Below, piece by piece: positions 52,026 to 60,312 of a DNA stretch of 64,000 bases (positions within the stretch are counted from its first letter, which is position 1; each line of letters starts with the position of its first letter). The DNA comes from Myxococcales bacterium (GTDB lineage: Bacteria; Myxococcota_A; Polyangia; Polyangiales; Ga0077539), in contig JAAFIF010000004.1 of assembly GCA_013298625.1 (NCBI GenBank), positions 132,589 through 196,588 of the forward strand, given 5' to 3'. The notes below the pieces were generated by a model. That model made no database searches. It had not been told where the DNA came from and saw only the letters and a list, made by a program, of their open reading frames with translations. A program made the position numbers and the translations under genes.

Positions 52026-53037
52026 ATCTGCGCTGCGCGAGCGGCGCGCGGCGCTGCAGGCCGAGCGCCCTGGGACGCGCGCGCGGGACGCGGCGGAGCT
52101 GTTGGGCGTGAGCGAAGAGGCGTTGGTGGCGCTCGACTGCGGACACGGCGTGCGGAGATTGCGTCCCGAGCTGTTCGCGCTGTTCGCGGCGATGCGCCAG
52201 TGGGACAGCGCGACGGCGCTGACGCGCAACCGCGCGGTGGTCTCGGAGGTGACCGGTCGCTACGGCGCGGTCGAAGGCGACGGGCACGTGTGCCAGATCG
52301 TCGGCGATCCGATCGATCTGCGGCTGTTCTTTCAGCACTGGAAGCACGCGTATGCAGTGCAGACGAGCGCGCGCGGACGGGAGCTGCGCTCGCTGCAGTT
52401 CTTCGACGCGCGCGGCGAGGCTGTGCACAAGGTGTACGCCAAGGGAGCAGAGGACGCGCGGCGCTTCGACGCGCTGGTGAGCGAGTTTGCGAGCGACGAT
52501 CAGGGGACGCACGTCGAGCGCGCGCCGCGGGCACGCGGGCCGGCGAGCGAGGGGGTCGTCGATCGCGCGGCGTTTCTGGCGGAGTGGAAGAAGATGGAGA
52601 ACACCCACGACTTCTTCGGGCTGCTGCGGCGCTTCGGGGTGAGTCGACAGCGGGCCCTGGCGCTGGCGGAGGGAGAGCACGCGCAGCGGCTCGAGGCGTC
52701 GGCGCTGGCGGTGATGCTCGAGCGGGCGAAGAGCGAAGCTGTTCCGCTCATGGTGTTCGTGCCGAACGCGGGCTGCGTGCAGATTCGCTCGGGGTTGATC
52801 GAGCGCGTCGCGCCCATGGAAGAGTGGCTCAACGTCCTGGACCCTACCTTCAACCTGCACGTGGATCGGTCGCGCGCGGGGCAGCTCTGGCGCGTCGAGA
52901 AGCCGACGCTCTCGGGCACGATCACCAGCGTCGAGCTCTTCGACGACCAGGGCGAGAACGTCCTGATGGTGTTCGGGCTGCGCAAGGGCGTCGATCGAGA
53001 GCGAGCCGACTGGAGGGCGCTGGCGCTGAGCTTGTGA
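51997..53037 (+). CDS. hmuS: Cytoplasmic haem-handling/degrading protein, HemS/HmuS family
   Basis: A 346-residue protein, normal length for HemS/ChuS/HmuS, with two related halves. N-terminal half: RARDAAELLGVSEEALVAL, LTRNRAVVSEVTGRYG, IDLRLFFQHWKHAYAV, RSLQFFDARGEAVHKVY. C-terminal half: WKKMENTHDFFGLLRRFGVSRQ, PLMVFVPNAGCVQIRSG, FNLHVDRSRAGQLWRVEKPT, TSVELFDDQGENVLMVFG. The family binds incoming haem and releases iron or passes haem on. The ATG at 51997 has a strong AAGGAG site at 51985-51990. Last gene of the rightward operon; a 22-bp palindrome lies 15 nt after its stop. Confidence 0.92.
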   Translation: MTTEAMITGESALRERRAALQAERPGTRARDAAELLGVSEEALVALDCGHGVRRLRPELFALFAAMRQWDSATALTRNRAVVSEVTGRYGAVEGDGHVCQIVGDPIDLRLFFQHWKHAYAVQTSARGRELRSLQFFDARGEAVHKVYAKGAEDARRFDALVSEFASDDQGTHVERAPRARGPASEGVVDRAAFLAEWKKMENTHDFFGLLRRFGVSRQRALALAEGEHAQRLEASALAVMLERAKSEAVPLMVFVPNAGCVQIRSGLIERVAPMEEWLNVLDPTFNLHVDRSRAGQLWRVEKPTLSGTITSVELFDDQGENVLMVFGLRKGVDRERADWRALALSL

Positions 53038-53052
53038 GCAAACGAAGGGCTG

Positions 53053-53074
53053 CTCGTTCAGACGTCTGAACGAG
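53053..53074. terminator. 22-bp perfect palindrome, right end of haem locus
   Basis: Exact copy of the palindrome at 44192-44213 (CTCGTTCAGAC plus its reverse complement), 15 nt after the HmuS stop. The flanking bases differ from those of the other copy, so identity ends at the palindrome. An AT-richer stretch (TGTAGTTATTT) follows, which would help termination on the plus strand. The rest of the 230-nt gap up to the stress-protein gene holds nothing recognised. Confidence 0.7.
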
Positions 53075-53267
53075 TGAACTGTAGTTATTTCAGCTGTTTA
53101 CGGACTCGAGAGCGCCCGGTTGGCGCGCGCGCGCCTCGGCGCTCGCTCGGCGCACCGCCTGCTCGCGTCGCGCAAATCACGCAGGGCGCCGCGAGCGAGC
53201 GCGCCGGGTTTGTGCGGTGATCGCCAGCACACGAGCGTGTGGCGCACGCGTTGCTGTGAGCCGTGGG

Positions 53268-53714
53268 GTGAACAAGCCACACGTACTGGTTCCCTATGAT
53301 TTCAGCGCGGCGGCGGACCTGGCGCTCGCGTGGGCGCGCGACTATGTGCGCGCGGCGGGCGGGACGATTCACGTCGTGCACGTGGTTCCGACCTCGGCGC
53401 CGTCGCTGGTGTCGATGCCTTCGGGCGGCGGCGCGACGCCTGGCGAGCTCGAGCGGATCAGCGCAGACCTCGCGCAACGCATCAACGAGCGCCACGTCAA
53501 CGCGACGACCGAGCTCTTGCTCTCTCCGTCTCCGAGCACGGCGATCGGCAAGTCCGCGGACGAGCACAAGGCCACCCTCATCGTGATGGGGACGGAGGGA
53601 CGCAGCGGCATCGCTCGCCTCGCCCTCGGCAGCGTCGCGGACTACCTCGTGCGCAACGCGAAGTGCCCCGTCGTCACGATGCGCGCGCCGAAGTCCGACG
53701 ACGACGAGGGCTGA
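53268..53714 (+). CDS. Universal stress protein, UspA family
   Basis: A 148-residue single-domain USP. The opening HVLVPYDFSAAADLALAWA and the ATP-binding signature MGTEGRSGIARLALGSVADYLV (G-2x-G-9x-G-S/T) are normal, followed by CPVVTMR. Cytoplasmic, typically induced in stress or stationary phase. GTG at 53268 is selected because it gives the standard N-terminus; a longer in-frame extension from 53217 has no supporting feature. Confidence 0.9.
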   Translation: MNKPHVLVPYDFSAAADLALAWARDYVRAAGGTIHVVHVVPTSAPSLVSMPSGGGATPGELERISADLAQRINERHVNATTELLLSPSPSTAIGKSADEHKATLIVMGTEGRSGIARLALGSVADYLVRNAKCPVVTMRAPKSDDDEG

Positions 53715-53766
53715 GCCACAGCGTCGCGCGGGTTTCGGTACAATCCGGTACGCTCACGTCGTGGCG

Positions 53767-54738
53767 ATGAGCGAGAGACCTTCGTTGCGAAGCGCGCGCG
53801 GCCGTTGGGTGTGGGCCGCGCTGCTGTTGACCGCGTGCGGCCCGCGCCCCGCGGCGCCGGACGTCGTCGAGGACGCTCGCGTCGGCGGCGATCACGAAGG
53901 GCCAGGGCCGGACGTCGTGGCGGACGTGTCGCAGGACGCGGCGGTGCCCGACGACGCGGCGCGGGACGTGGCCAACGACAGCGGGGCAGCGCCCCTGATC
54001 GACGCGAGCGCAGACAGCGCTGCGGACGCTGCTGCGGACAGCGCTGCGCCGGACGCAGGGCGGACGCTGCGCGTGCTCTTCGTGGGCAACAGCTATACGT
54101 ACGTCAACGATTTGCCCGCGATGCTCGCGACGCTGGCGGCGCGGTCGCGGCCGGCGGTGACGCTGGCGGTCGAGTCGGTGACCGTGGGCGGGGCCACGTT
54201 GCAGTCGCACTGGGAGTCGACTGGGGCGCAGGCGCGCTTGCGCGAGGCGCGCTGGGACGCGGTGGTGTTGCAGGGGCAGAGCGTCGAGCCGCTGTGGCAG
54301 CCGACGGTGTTCGGCGCGTACGCAGATCGCTTCGGCGCGCTGGCGACGATCGCGGGGGCGAGGGCGCTGTGGTTCGCGACGTGGGCGCGGCGCGCGGGGG
54401 ACGGGATCTACGCCGAGCCCTTCTCTGGGGGGACGACGGACGCGATGACCGCGCGCTTGGAGAGCGGCTACGCGATGGCGCAGACCCGCAACGGCGGAGC
54501 GCTCGTGCGCGTGGGCGAAGCGTGGCGCAGGGCGCTGGCGGCGAGGCCTGCGTTGGCGCTGCACAGCGACGACGGCTCGCACCCGAGCGTGGCGGGGACG
54601 TACCTGGCGGCGTGTGTCTTCTATGGGGCGCTGGTTGGCGGAGAGCTCAGCGCGGACAGCGATTTTGCAGCGGGAGTGAGCGCTGCGGACGCCGCCGCGC
54701 TGCGCGGGGTCGCCGAATCGGTGACGCGGGGGATGTGA
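53767..54738 (+). CDS. SGNH-hydrolase-like lipoprotein
   Basis: A 323-residue lipoprotein: signal peptide with lipobox LTAC, an Asp/Ala-rich spacer (about 25-95), then an SGNH domain of the DUF4886-like kind. Block I is VLFVGNSYTYVNDLP with Ser109, VVLQGQS stands at the block III region, and SDDGSHPSVAGTYLAACVFY supplies the Asp and His near the C-terminus. Likely an esterase acting on an envelope or environmental carbohydrate ester. An alternative GTG start is two codons earlier. It converges with the multicopper oxidase, four bases apart. Confidence 0.78.
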   Translation: MSERPSLRSARGRWVWAALLLTACGPRPAAPDVVEDARVGGDHEGPGPDVVADVSQDAAVPDDAARDVANDSGAAPLIDASADSAADAAADSAAPDAGRTLRVLFVGNSYTYVNDLPAMLATLAARSRPAVTLAVESVTVGGATLQSHWESTGAQARLREARWDAVVLQGQSVEPLWQPTVFGAYADRFGALATIAGARALWFATWARRAGDGIYAEPFSGGTTDAMTARLESGYAMAQTRNGGALVRVGEAWRRALAARPALALHSDDGSHPSVAGTYLAACVFYGALVGGELSADSDFAAGVSAADAAALRGVAESVTRGM

Positions 54739-54742
54739 AGGG

Positions 54743-56257
54743 TCACTGGGCGGGGACGATGTTCCACTCGCCCATCATGCCGCCCTCGCCGTGTTCGGCG
54801 ATGTGGCAGTGGTACATCCAGCGGCCGGGGTTTTCGAAGCGCGTGAGGATGGTGACGCTCTCGCGTCCGCGCACGAGGACGGTGTCCTTGAGCCCTGGCT
54901 CGTCGGTGACGGCGACGCCTCCGCGCTCGACGATCTGAAAGAACTGCCCGTGAAGATGAAACGGGTGCTCGGGGCTCACGTTGGCGCTGATGGTGAAGCG
55001 CATGGGCTGACCCTGGGTGAAGGTCTCGTCCGAGGGGTGCGCGCCGCCGTCTTCGGGCGGGCCGTCGTGCGAGGCGCCGACGCGGCCGTTGATGCTGAAC
55101 TGCACGCCCGACGCCGTGGCGCGGCCCGAGAGGGCGAGGGCGTAGTCTTGCGCTCCTGCGGGGGCGGTGTCGGGCAGCGAAATCGCAGGCGGAGTGTACT
55201 CGATGCGCTCGCTGACCTGGCCCTCGTGCGCGTAGCTCGCGAGCGTGAAGAGCTGGTCTTGAACGGTGCCCGTGCTGGTGAACACCGGGACGTTGTTGAT
55301 GAGCGTGATCGAGGGGACGCCGCCGTCCGTTCCGCCGTCGGAGTCTGCGGGCGCGTCGGCGCGCACGGCGAGGTCGTAGCGTTGTCCCGGGGCGACCTCG
55401 AGCTCGTTGAACTCGTAGGGCGTGGGGATCAAGCCGCCGTCGGTCCCGATGACGACCGCGCTTCCGCCGCGGACGCGGATGTACATCGTGCGGGCGTTGG
55501 CTGCGTTGACGATGCGCCAGCGCTCGAGCGCGTTGCGAGCGATCGTCCCTGCGAGGGGGCGCGAGCTGCCGTTGACGAGCAGGACGTTGCCGGTGCGACC
55601 GCGGCCGACGTCGGGCCCGGTCGTGAGAAACGTGTCGATCTGCCCCTCTGCGTTGAGCTTGACGTCGTCGAGGACGAAGATGCGCTCGCGGTCGAAGCGC
55701 GGCGGCGTTCGCTCGTGCACGACGATGGCGCCGTAGAGGCCGCGCTCGATCTGCTGAATCGTCTCGCTGTGCGCGTGGTACCAGAACGTCCCTGGGTCGG
55801 GGACGACGAACTCGTAGCGAAACGACGCTCCGGGCGCGAACGGGTGCAGCAGCCGCGGCGAGCCGTCCATCAAGTCCGAGATCCTGAGCCCGTGCCAGTG
55901 AATGATGTGCGGGACCGACAGCGCGTTGCGCACGTGCACGATCACGCGATCGCCCTCGCGCACGTGCAAGAGCGGCCCGGGGACGAGCCCTTCGTACGAC
56001 CACACGCGGGTCTGAACGCCCGGTCTAAACTCCGCTTCTGCGCTGCGCGCCTCGAGGTCCACCTCGACCACGCGGGGATCGGGGTTGTGATCGACGAGCT
56101 CGGTGAGCCCTTCGACCGCGGGCAGCGGCGCGAGGCTCTCTTGGCGATCGGCGACCACGTCGCTCGCGTCCGTCGGGGACGCGTCCGTCGGCGGGGCGGG
56201 CGTCGAGCACCCGAGCAGCGGCAAGAGCAAGACACACGAATTCAAGCGCAAGTTCAT
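54743..56257 (-). CDS. Multicopper oxidase, lipoprotein
   Basis: A 504-residue three-cupredoxin oxidase. Signal peptide with lipobox LLGC (Cys17). Copper ligands: HWHG (His120, His122), WYHAHSE (His161, His163), HPFHLHG (431-437) and the C-terminal His483-Cys-His485...His489...Met494, so type 1, 2 and 3 sites with axial Met are all present. Such enzymes oxidise Fe(II), Cu(I) or phenols in the periplasm. The neighbouring imelysin and Fur-family operators favour a metal-oxidase role (inference). There is no long Met-rich insert as in CueO. Divergent from the S4 gene. Confidence 0.93.
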   Translation of the reverse strand: MNLRLNSCVLLLPLLGCSTPAPPTDASPTDASDVVADRQESLAPLPAVEGLTELVDHNPDPRVVEVDLEARSAEAEFRPGVQTRVWSYEGLVPGPLLHVREGDRVIVHVRNALSVPHIIHWHGLRISDLMDGSPRLLHPFAPGASFRYEFVVPDPGTFWYHAHSETIQQIERGLYGAIVVHERTPPRFDRERIFVLDDVKLNAEGQIDTFLTTGPDVGRGRTGNVLLVNGSSRPLAGTIARNALERWRIVNAANARTMYIRVRGGSAVVIGTDGGLIPTPYEFNELEVAPGQRYDLAVRADAPADSDGGTDGGVPSITLINNVPVFTSTGTVQDQLFTLASYAHEGQVSERIEYTPPAISLPDTAPAGAQDYALALSGRATASGVQFSINGRVGASHDGPPEDGGAHPSDETFTQGQPMRFTISANVSPEHPFHLHGQFFQIVERGGVAVTDEPGLKDTVLVRGRESVTILTRFENPGRWMYHCHIAEHGEGGMMGEWNIVPAQ

Positions 56258-56329
56258 GGCGGTCACTTCTTTGGGGACGATACGCCAGCGGAGGATCGCG
56301 ACAGGTCCCATGGCGCAAGTGCCCTACTT

Positions 56330-56344
56330 TGATAACAAGACTCA
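56330..56344. promoter_or_regulatory. Weak Fur-like box before the multicopper oxidase
   Basis: TGATAACAAGACTCA fits the 7-1-7 Fur-family core at 10 of 14 positions and resembles the haem-promoter box in its ACTC-CA right half. It lies 73 nt before the multicopper oxidase start in an AT-rich gap. Alone it would be unconvincing; two better boxes nearby raise its standing. Confidence 0.35.
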
Positions 56345-56393
56345 ATATTATTTTGTTGACGCAGCCAAAATCACTGGGTAGTTCATCTTCAAT

Positions 56394-56412
56394 CTTGATA
56401 CTCGTTATCAAG
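56394..56412. promoter_or_regulatory. Fur/Zur-family operator before the S4 paralogue
   Basis: CTTGATA and TATCAAG form a perfect inverted repeat around a 5-nt centre. The inner 15 bases (56396-56410) match the 7-1-7 Fur-family core TGATAAT-N-ATTATCA at 12 of 14 positions. It is 41 nt before the ATG of the S4 paralogue. Its left half TGATACT is identical to that of the haem-promoter box. Whether Fur, Zur or another member binds it cannot be read from sequence. Confidence 0.65.
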
Positions 56413-56453
56413 AAATACCCTGACGACCCTCCACTCCCACGAGGACTCTCGCC

Positions 56454-57062
56454 ATGTCTCGATACACAGGTCCGCGCTTGCGCGTGGCGCGCGCGCTCGG
56501 CTGCGATCTGCCGGGGCTCACGACGAACACGATCGAGCGCAGCCCGCTGCGACCGGGGCAGCACGGCTTGCAGAAGCACAAGCTGTCCGAGTACGGCCTG
56601 CGGCTGCGAGAGAAGCAGAAGCTTCGGTTCAACTACGGGCTCGGCGAGAAGCAGCTGCGCAACCTGATGCTGCTCGCGAGAAAGAGCGCTGGAGCGCCGG
56701 GCGAGAAGCTCGTCGAGCTGCTCGAGCGTAGGCTGGACAACGTGGTGTTTCGCGCTGGGTTCGCGGCGACGATCCCCGCTGCGCGGCAGATGGTGACGCA
56801 CGGGCATGTGCGGCTCAACGGTCGGCGGGTGACGTTTGCGTCGGTGCGGCTGATGCCGGGCGACGTGGTGACGCTCGCGGACAAGACCCGCGACAACGCG
56901 CAGGTGAAGGCCGCGCTCGCCGCGTGCGCGCATCGGCCCGAGTGGCTGGCGTTCGACGAGCAGCGCGCGAGCGCGACGGTGCAGGGGTTGCCGACGAGCG
57001 AGTCGCTGATGCTCGACGTGGACCTGCGCATGGTCGTCGAGTTCTACGCGAACCGACTGTGA
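56454..57062 (+). CDS. rpsD: Ribosomal protein S4 paralogue without zinc ribbon
   Basis: A full-length 202-residue S4. SRYTGPRLRVARALG, PGQHGLQKHKLSEYGLRLREKQKLRFNYGL, the S4 RNA-binding domain (about 90-155, LERRLDNVVFRAGFAATIPAARQMVTHGHVRLNGR) and the C-terminal VVEFYANRL are intact. The N-terminal Cys cluster of zinc-binding S4 is missing; only Cys17 is present there. It is not within a ribosomal operon but among metal-uptake genes and behind a Fur-family operator, as expected for a zinc-sparing C-minus paralogue. GAGGA at 56441-56445 is the Shine-Dalgarno site. Whether a C-plus copy exists elsewhere is unknown. Confidence 0.9.
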   Translation: MSRYTGPRLRVARALGCDLPGLTTNTIERSPLRPGQHGLQKHKLSEYGLRLREKQKLRFNYGLGEKQLRNLMLLARKSAGAPGEKLVELLERRLDNVVFRAGFAATIPAARQMVTHGHVRLNGRRVTFASVRLMPGDVVTLADKTRDNAQVKAALAACAHRPEWLAFDEQRASATVQGLPTSESLMLDVDLRMVVEFYANRL

Positions 57063-57070
57063 GCCGCGCG

Positions 57071-57481
57071 ATGAACACTTCGATCTCGCTGCAGTTCGCC
57101 ATGCCGATCGCGATCCGCGGAGGCTGCGCGGTGCTTCGTCTCGAGCCGCACCTGCCGCGGCCGCACGACCCGGACGACCGGGTGTTGGTCGCGACGATCG
57201 GGCCGTGGGAGCTGCGCGACTTCGCGGAGGGCAGCAGCTTCGCGAGGTTCTTTGCGAAGCACGGGATCGCGCATCGGCAGCTGTATGCGCGCGCTGTGGG
57301 GCTCTCGATCTTGACGCCGTCGCCGTTGACCGAGGGCGAGTTCGACCTGCGCTCGATCGACGGCGAGCGGTGGGCGACGCGCAGCGAGCGGGCGTTGCGC
57401 GAGCACGTGAGCGAGCGGTACGGAGCGGCGCTTCCCGACGGCGTGGCGCTGCGGGCGCTGGCGCGGTGGCTGCCGCGATGA
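57071..57481 (+). CDS. Unknown small protein coupled to the S4 paralogue
   Basis: Not recognised. A 136-residue soluble protein with no signal peptide: RGGCAVLRLEPHLPRPHDPDD, TIGPWELRDFAEGSSFARFFAKHGIAHRQLYARAVGL, FDLRSIDGERWATRSERALREH. An in-frame GTG at 57059 overlaps the S4 stop (GTGA), so it is probably translated together with S4; the ATG at 57071 is the alternative used here. Co-transcription behind a Fur-family operator makes a role in metal limitation plausible but unproven. Confidence 0.6.
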   Translation: MNTSISLQFAMPIAIRGGCAVLRLEPHLPRPHDPDDRVLVATIGPWELRDFAEGSSFARFFAKHGIAHRQLYARAVGLSILTPSPLTEGEFDLRSIDGERWATRSERALREHVSERYGAALPDGVALRALARWLPR

Positions 57482-57558
57482 TGCGCGAGCGCTGCGCGCG
57501 GTCGACCCGTCGCCGAGCGGCTCGCCCCGTGCGATACGCCTGCACTCGAAGCGAAACC

Positions 57559-58719
57559 ATGAGAACAGCTCGCCGCATCGTCGTTGGGATCCTCGCGGTC
57601 TGTTCGTTGGCCACGGGGTGCGGGCCCGAGCTGCGCGTGGTGGGCGACGATCGAACGGACCTGCCGGTGCCGATGCTGACCGAGGCGCAGCGCGCGCAGT
57701 TCGACCGCGGAGACGAGCTGTTCGAGCGGCCGTTTCGCGCGAGCGAGGGGCTCGGGCCTGTGTACATCCGGGCCTCGTGCGCGAGCTGTCACGCGGACGA
57801 CGGTCGAGGGCCGGGCTCGGTCGAGCGGCTCGCGGCGGTCGACGCCAACGGCGATCCGTTGATGGACCAGGGGGCGGTGCTTCCGTTCGGCTCCGTGGTT
57901 CGCAGCGAGTACGTCGCCCCTGCGACGCGCGGCGTGAGCGCGCCCGATGATCCGAGGGTGCTGCGCTCGCTGCGCGTCGGGCCGGCGGTCTTCGGTCGCG
58001 GCTGGATCGAAGCGGTGCTCGAGAGCGAGGTCGAGCGCGTCGCGAGCGAGCAGCGCGCGGCGGGGGGCGCGGTGCGCGGGCGCGTCCCGCGGCTGATGGA
58101 CGGGAGGCTCGGGCGCTTCGGCGTGAAGGCCCGCGTCGCGACGCTGCGCGAGTTCGCGGCGGACGCGTTTCGCGGGGACATGGGGCTGACGTCGTCGCTG
58201 TTCGCCGTGGAGGTCGCCAACCCCGACGGGCTGACGGACGACGCGCGAGCGGGCGTGGACCTCGCGGACGAGCAGGTCGACGCCGTGGGCTTCTACGTCG
58301 CCGCGATCGCGATGCCCTCGCGCGCTGCCGTGGATCCCGCGGGGCGCGCGGCGTTCGAGCGCGCGCAGTGCAGCCAGTGCCACGTCCCGTCCATGGCCAC
58401 GCGCGCGGACTATCCCCTCGCGGCCATCGCTGGACAGCGCGCAGAGCTCTACTCGGACCTGCTGCTGCACGACATGGGCAAGGCGCTCTCGGACGGGATC
58501 GCCGAAGGGGCGGCGGGGCCGCGCGACTGGCGCACGGCGCCGCTGATCGGGATGCGCTTCTCGCGCACGTTTCTGCACGACGGCCGCGCGAGCACGCTCG
58601 ACGCGGCGATCCGCGCGCACGCCGGAGAGGGCTCGGAGGCCGACGGCTCGGCGCGCGCGTACGAGGCGCTCGGCGCGCAAGAGCGAGCGCGACTGCTCGC
58701 GTTTGTGCAGGCGCTTTGA
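57559..58719 (+). CDS. Dihaem oxidoreductase lipoprotein (DUF1111, thiol-oxidoreductase-like)
   Basis: A 386-residue exported c-type cytochrome. Lipobox TGC (Cys21); two haem-binding motifs CASCH (74-78) and CSQCH (271-275). The family segment RLGRFG.KA....LREFAADAFRGDMGLTSSLF and the C-terminal LHDMG..LSDGI...DWRTAPLIGMRFSRTFLHDGRASTLDAAI match DUF1111. These proteins are repeatedly found beside imelysin genes in iron-uptake loci, as here. A single-electron redox role, perhaps in iron reduction or oxidation during uptake, is inferred. Confidence 0.9.
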   Translation: MRTARRIVVGILAVCSLATGCGPELRVVGDDRTDLPVPMLTEAQRAQFDRGDELFERPFRASEGLGPVYIRASCASCHADDGRGPGSVERLAAVDANGDPLMDQGAVLPFGSVVRSEYVAPATRGVSAPDDPRVLRSLRVGPAVFGRGWIEAVLESEVERVASEQRAAGGAVRGRVPRLMDGRLGRFGVKARVATLREFAADAFRGDMGLTSSLFAVEVANPDGLTDDARAGVDLADEQVDAVGFYVAAIAMPSRAAVDPAGRAAFERAQCSQCHVPSMATRADYPLAAIAGQRAELYSDLLLHDMGKALSDGIAEGAAGPRDWRTAPLIGMRFSRTFLHDGRASTLDAAIRAHAGEGSEADGSARAYEALGAQERARLLAFVQAL

Positions 58720-58760
58720 ATACACGTGACAGTTTTCGAAACACGAAGTGAAGACCAGCC

Positions 58761-59783
58761 ATGAAGACACGACTGAAGACCGCGCTCGCTACGATCTCTC
58801 TCTTCGCGCTCGCCGCCTGCGCGAGCCCGCAGCAGATGGCGACGCAGAGCACGAAGGACACGATCGCGACCGAGCTCGCGACGCTGACCGCTGCGGCGAG
58901 GGCGCTGCAGGCGGCGGCTCCTGCGCCGGACGCCGACGGGTGGAGCCACGCTTCGGACGCGGCGGCGATCGCGCGGATGCAGGCCGAGTGGAGGCGCATG
59001 CGCGTGGCGTACGAGCGTGTGGAGGGGGCGATCGCGGTGCTGTTTCCCGAGACGGACGTGGCGATCGACGAGCGGTACGACGGGTTCGTGTCCGAGCGCG
59101 CGGACAGCGATTTGTTCGACGGTCAGGGCGTGACGGGGATGCACGCGATCGAGCGGATCCTCTGGTCCAACGCGATCCCTGCGCGCGTGCAGACGTTCGA
59201 GATGGGGCTGCCCAACATGCCGCAGGCGGCGAGGACGCCGAGCACGATGGCCGAGGCCGCTGCGTTTCGTGACGGGCTCGTCGCGAGGCTCGTGCGCGAC
59301 TGCGAAGAGATGGAGCGGCAGTTTCGTCCGCTGGCGCTCGACAACGCGACGGCGTTTCGCGGGGTGATCGGCTCGCTCGAAGAGCAGGTCGAGAAGGTCG
59401 ACAAGGCCGCGACGAGCGAAGAAGAGTCGCGCTATGCGCAGCACACGCTGGCGGACATGCGGGCGAACCTCGAGGGGGGACAGCGCACGTTCGATGCGTT
59501 TAGACCTTGGCTCGAGAGCACGAGCGAGCGGGCGCTGAGCACACAAATTCAAGCGCGGTTCGCCGCGATTTCGGCGGCGTACGCGGCGCTTCCGGGCGAG
59601 GCGATCCCGGCGGTGCCCGAGGGGTACAACCCCGAGGCGCCGAGCGCCGAGCACCTCGCGACGGCGTACGGGCAGCTTCGCGCGCTGCTCAAGGCCGAGG
59701 CCGATCCGATGCGCGCCGAGTCGTTGGTCTCGCTGATGAACCGCGCGGCGATGGCCATGCAGATCCCCGAGCTGCGGCGATGA
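58761..59783 (+). CDS. Imelysin/EfeO-like lipoprotein (M75 family)
   Basis: A 340-residue helical lipoprotein with lipobox LAAC (Cys20). The M75/imelysin signature GMHAIERILW carries the His128-x-x-Glu131 pair, and VAYERVEGAIAVLFPETDVAIDERYDGF is the EfeO-like first helix bundle. A long coiled C-terminal bundle follows. Family members (EfeO, IrpA) bind iron in the periplasm; peptidase activity is not generally accepted. It lies 41 nt after the dihaem gene and overlaps the cytochrome P460-like start by four bases. Confidence 0.9.
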   Translation: MKTRLKTALATISLFALAACASPQQMATQSTKDTIATELATLTAAARALQAAAPAPDADGWSHASDAAAIARMQAEWRRMRVAYERVEGAIAVLFPETDVAIDERYDGFVSERADSDLFDGQGVTGMHAIERILWSNAIPARVQTFEMGLPNMPQAARTPSTMAEAAAFRDGLVARLVRDCEEMERQFRPLALDNATAFRGVIGSLEEQVEKVDKAATSEEESRYAQHTLADMRANLEGGQRTFDAFRPWLESTSERALSTQIQARFAAISAAYAALPGEAIPAVPEGYNPEAPSAEHLATAYGQLRALLKAEADPMRAESLVSLMNRAAMAMQIPELRR

Positions 59784-60307
59784 AGTACGCTCGCGCCGCG
59801 CTCTCGTTGATGGCGCTCGTCGCGCTGGTCCGCTGCGGCGAGCCCGAGAGCGATCACTACGTGGCTTTCGAGCGGGATTTTAGCGATTTTCGAAGCTGGC
59901 CCAGGGTCGCGGTCGGCAGCGCTCCGCTCGTCGGGCACAGCGAGGGGCAGCGGTACGTGTACCGTCGGCCCACGCCAGCGATGCAGGGCGACGGCGGCGC
60001 GGGCGATGGGGGGCTCGCGTTTGCGACGGGGACAGTCTTGGTGAAGGCCGTCGAGAGCGGCGCGGCGGACACGTGGCGGGTGTTCGCGATGGTGAAGCGC
60101 GGCGGCGAGTACAACCGTGACGGCGCGCGGGGCTGGGAGTTCTTCGAGCTGAAGATCGACGCAGCGGGAAGGGTCTCGATCTTGGCCCGTGGCGTGCGGC
60201 CGGGGGTCGCGTACGACGCGGTCAACGAGGTCGAGCTCACGTGCAACGACTGTCATCGCGCGGCGGCGGGGACGGACTCGGTGCTGAGCGGCGCGGCGCT
60301 TCCGTAG
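59780..60307 (+). CDS. Cytochrome P460-like protein
   Basis: A 175-residue exported protein with a signal peptide ending VALVRC (possible lipobox Cys19). The P460-type pattern is present: FSDFRSWPRVAVGS, VLVKAVESG, VFAMVKRGGEYNRDGARGWEFFELKID, and a C-terminal haem motif CNDCH (155-159) followed by DSVLSG. P460 enzymes cross-link a Lys to haem c; whether that happens here cannot be read. It is coupled to the imelysin gene and probably works in the same iron/electron-transfer system. Confidence 0.85.
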   Translation: MKYARAALSLMALVALVRCGEPESDHYVAFERDFSDFRSWPRVAVGSAPLVGHSEGQRYVYRRPTPAMQGDGGAGDGGLAFATGTVLVKAVESGAADTWRVFAMVKRGGEYNRDGARGWEFFELKIDAAGRVSILARGVRPGVAYDAVNEVELTCNDCHRAAAGTDSVLSGAALP

Positions 60308-60312
60308 GCGAT

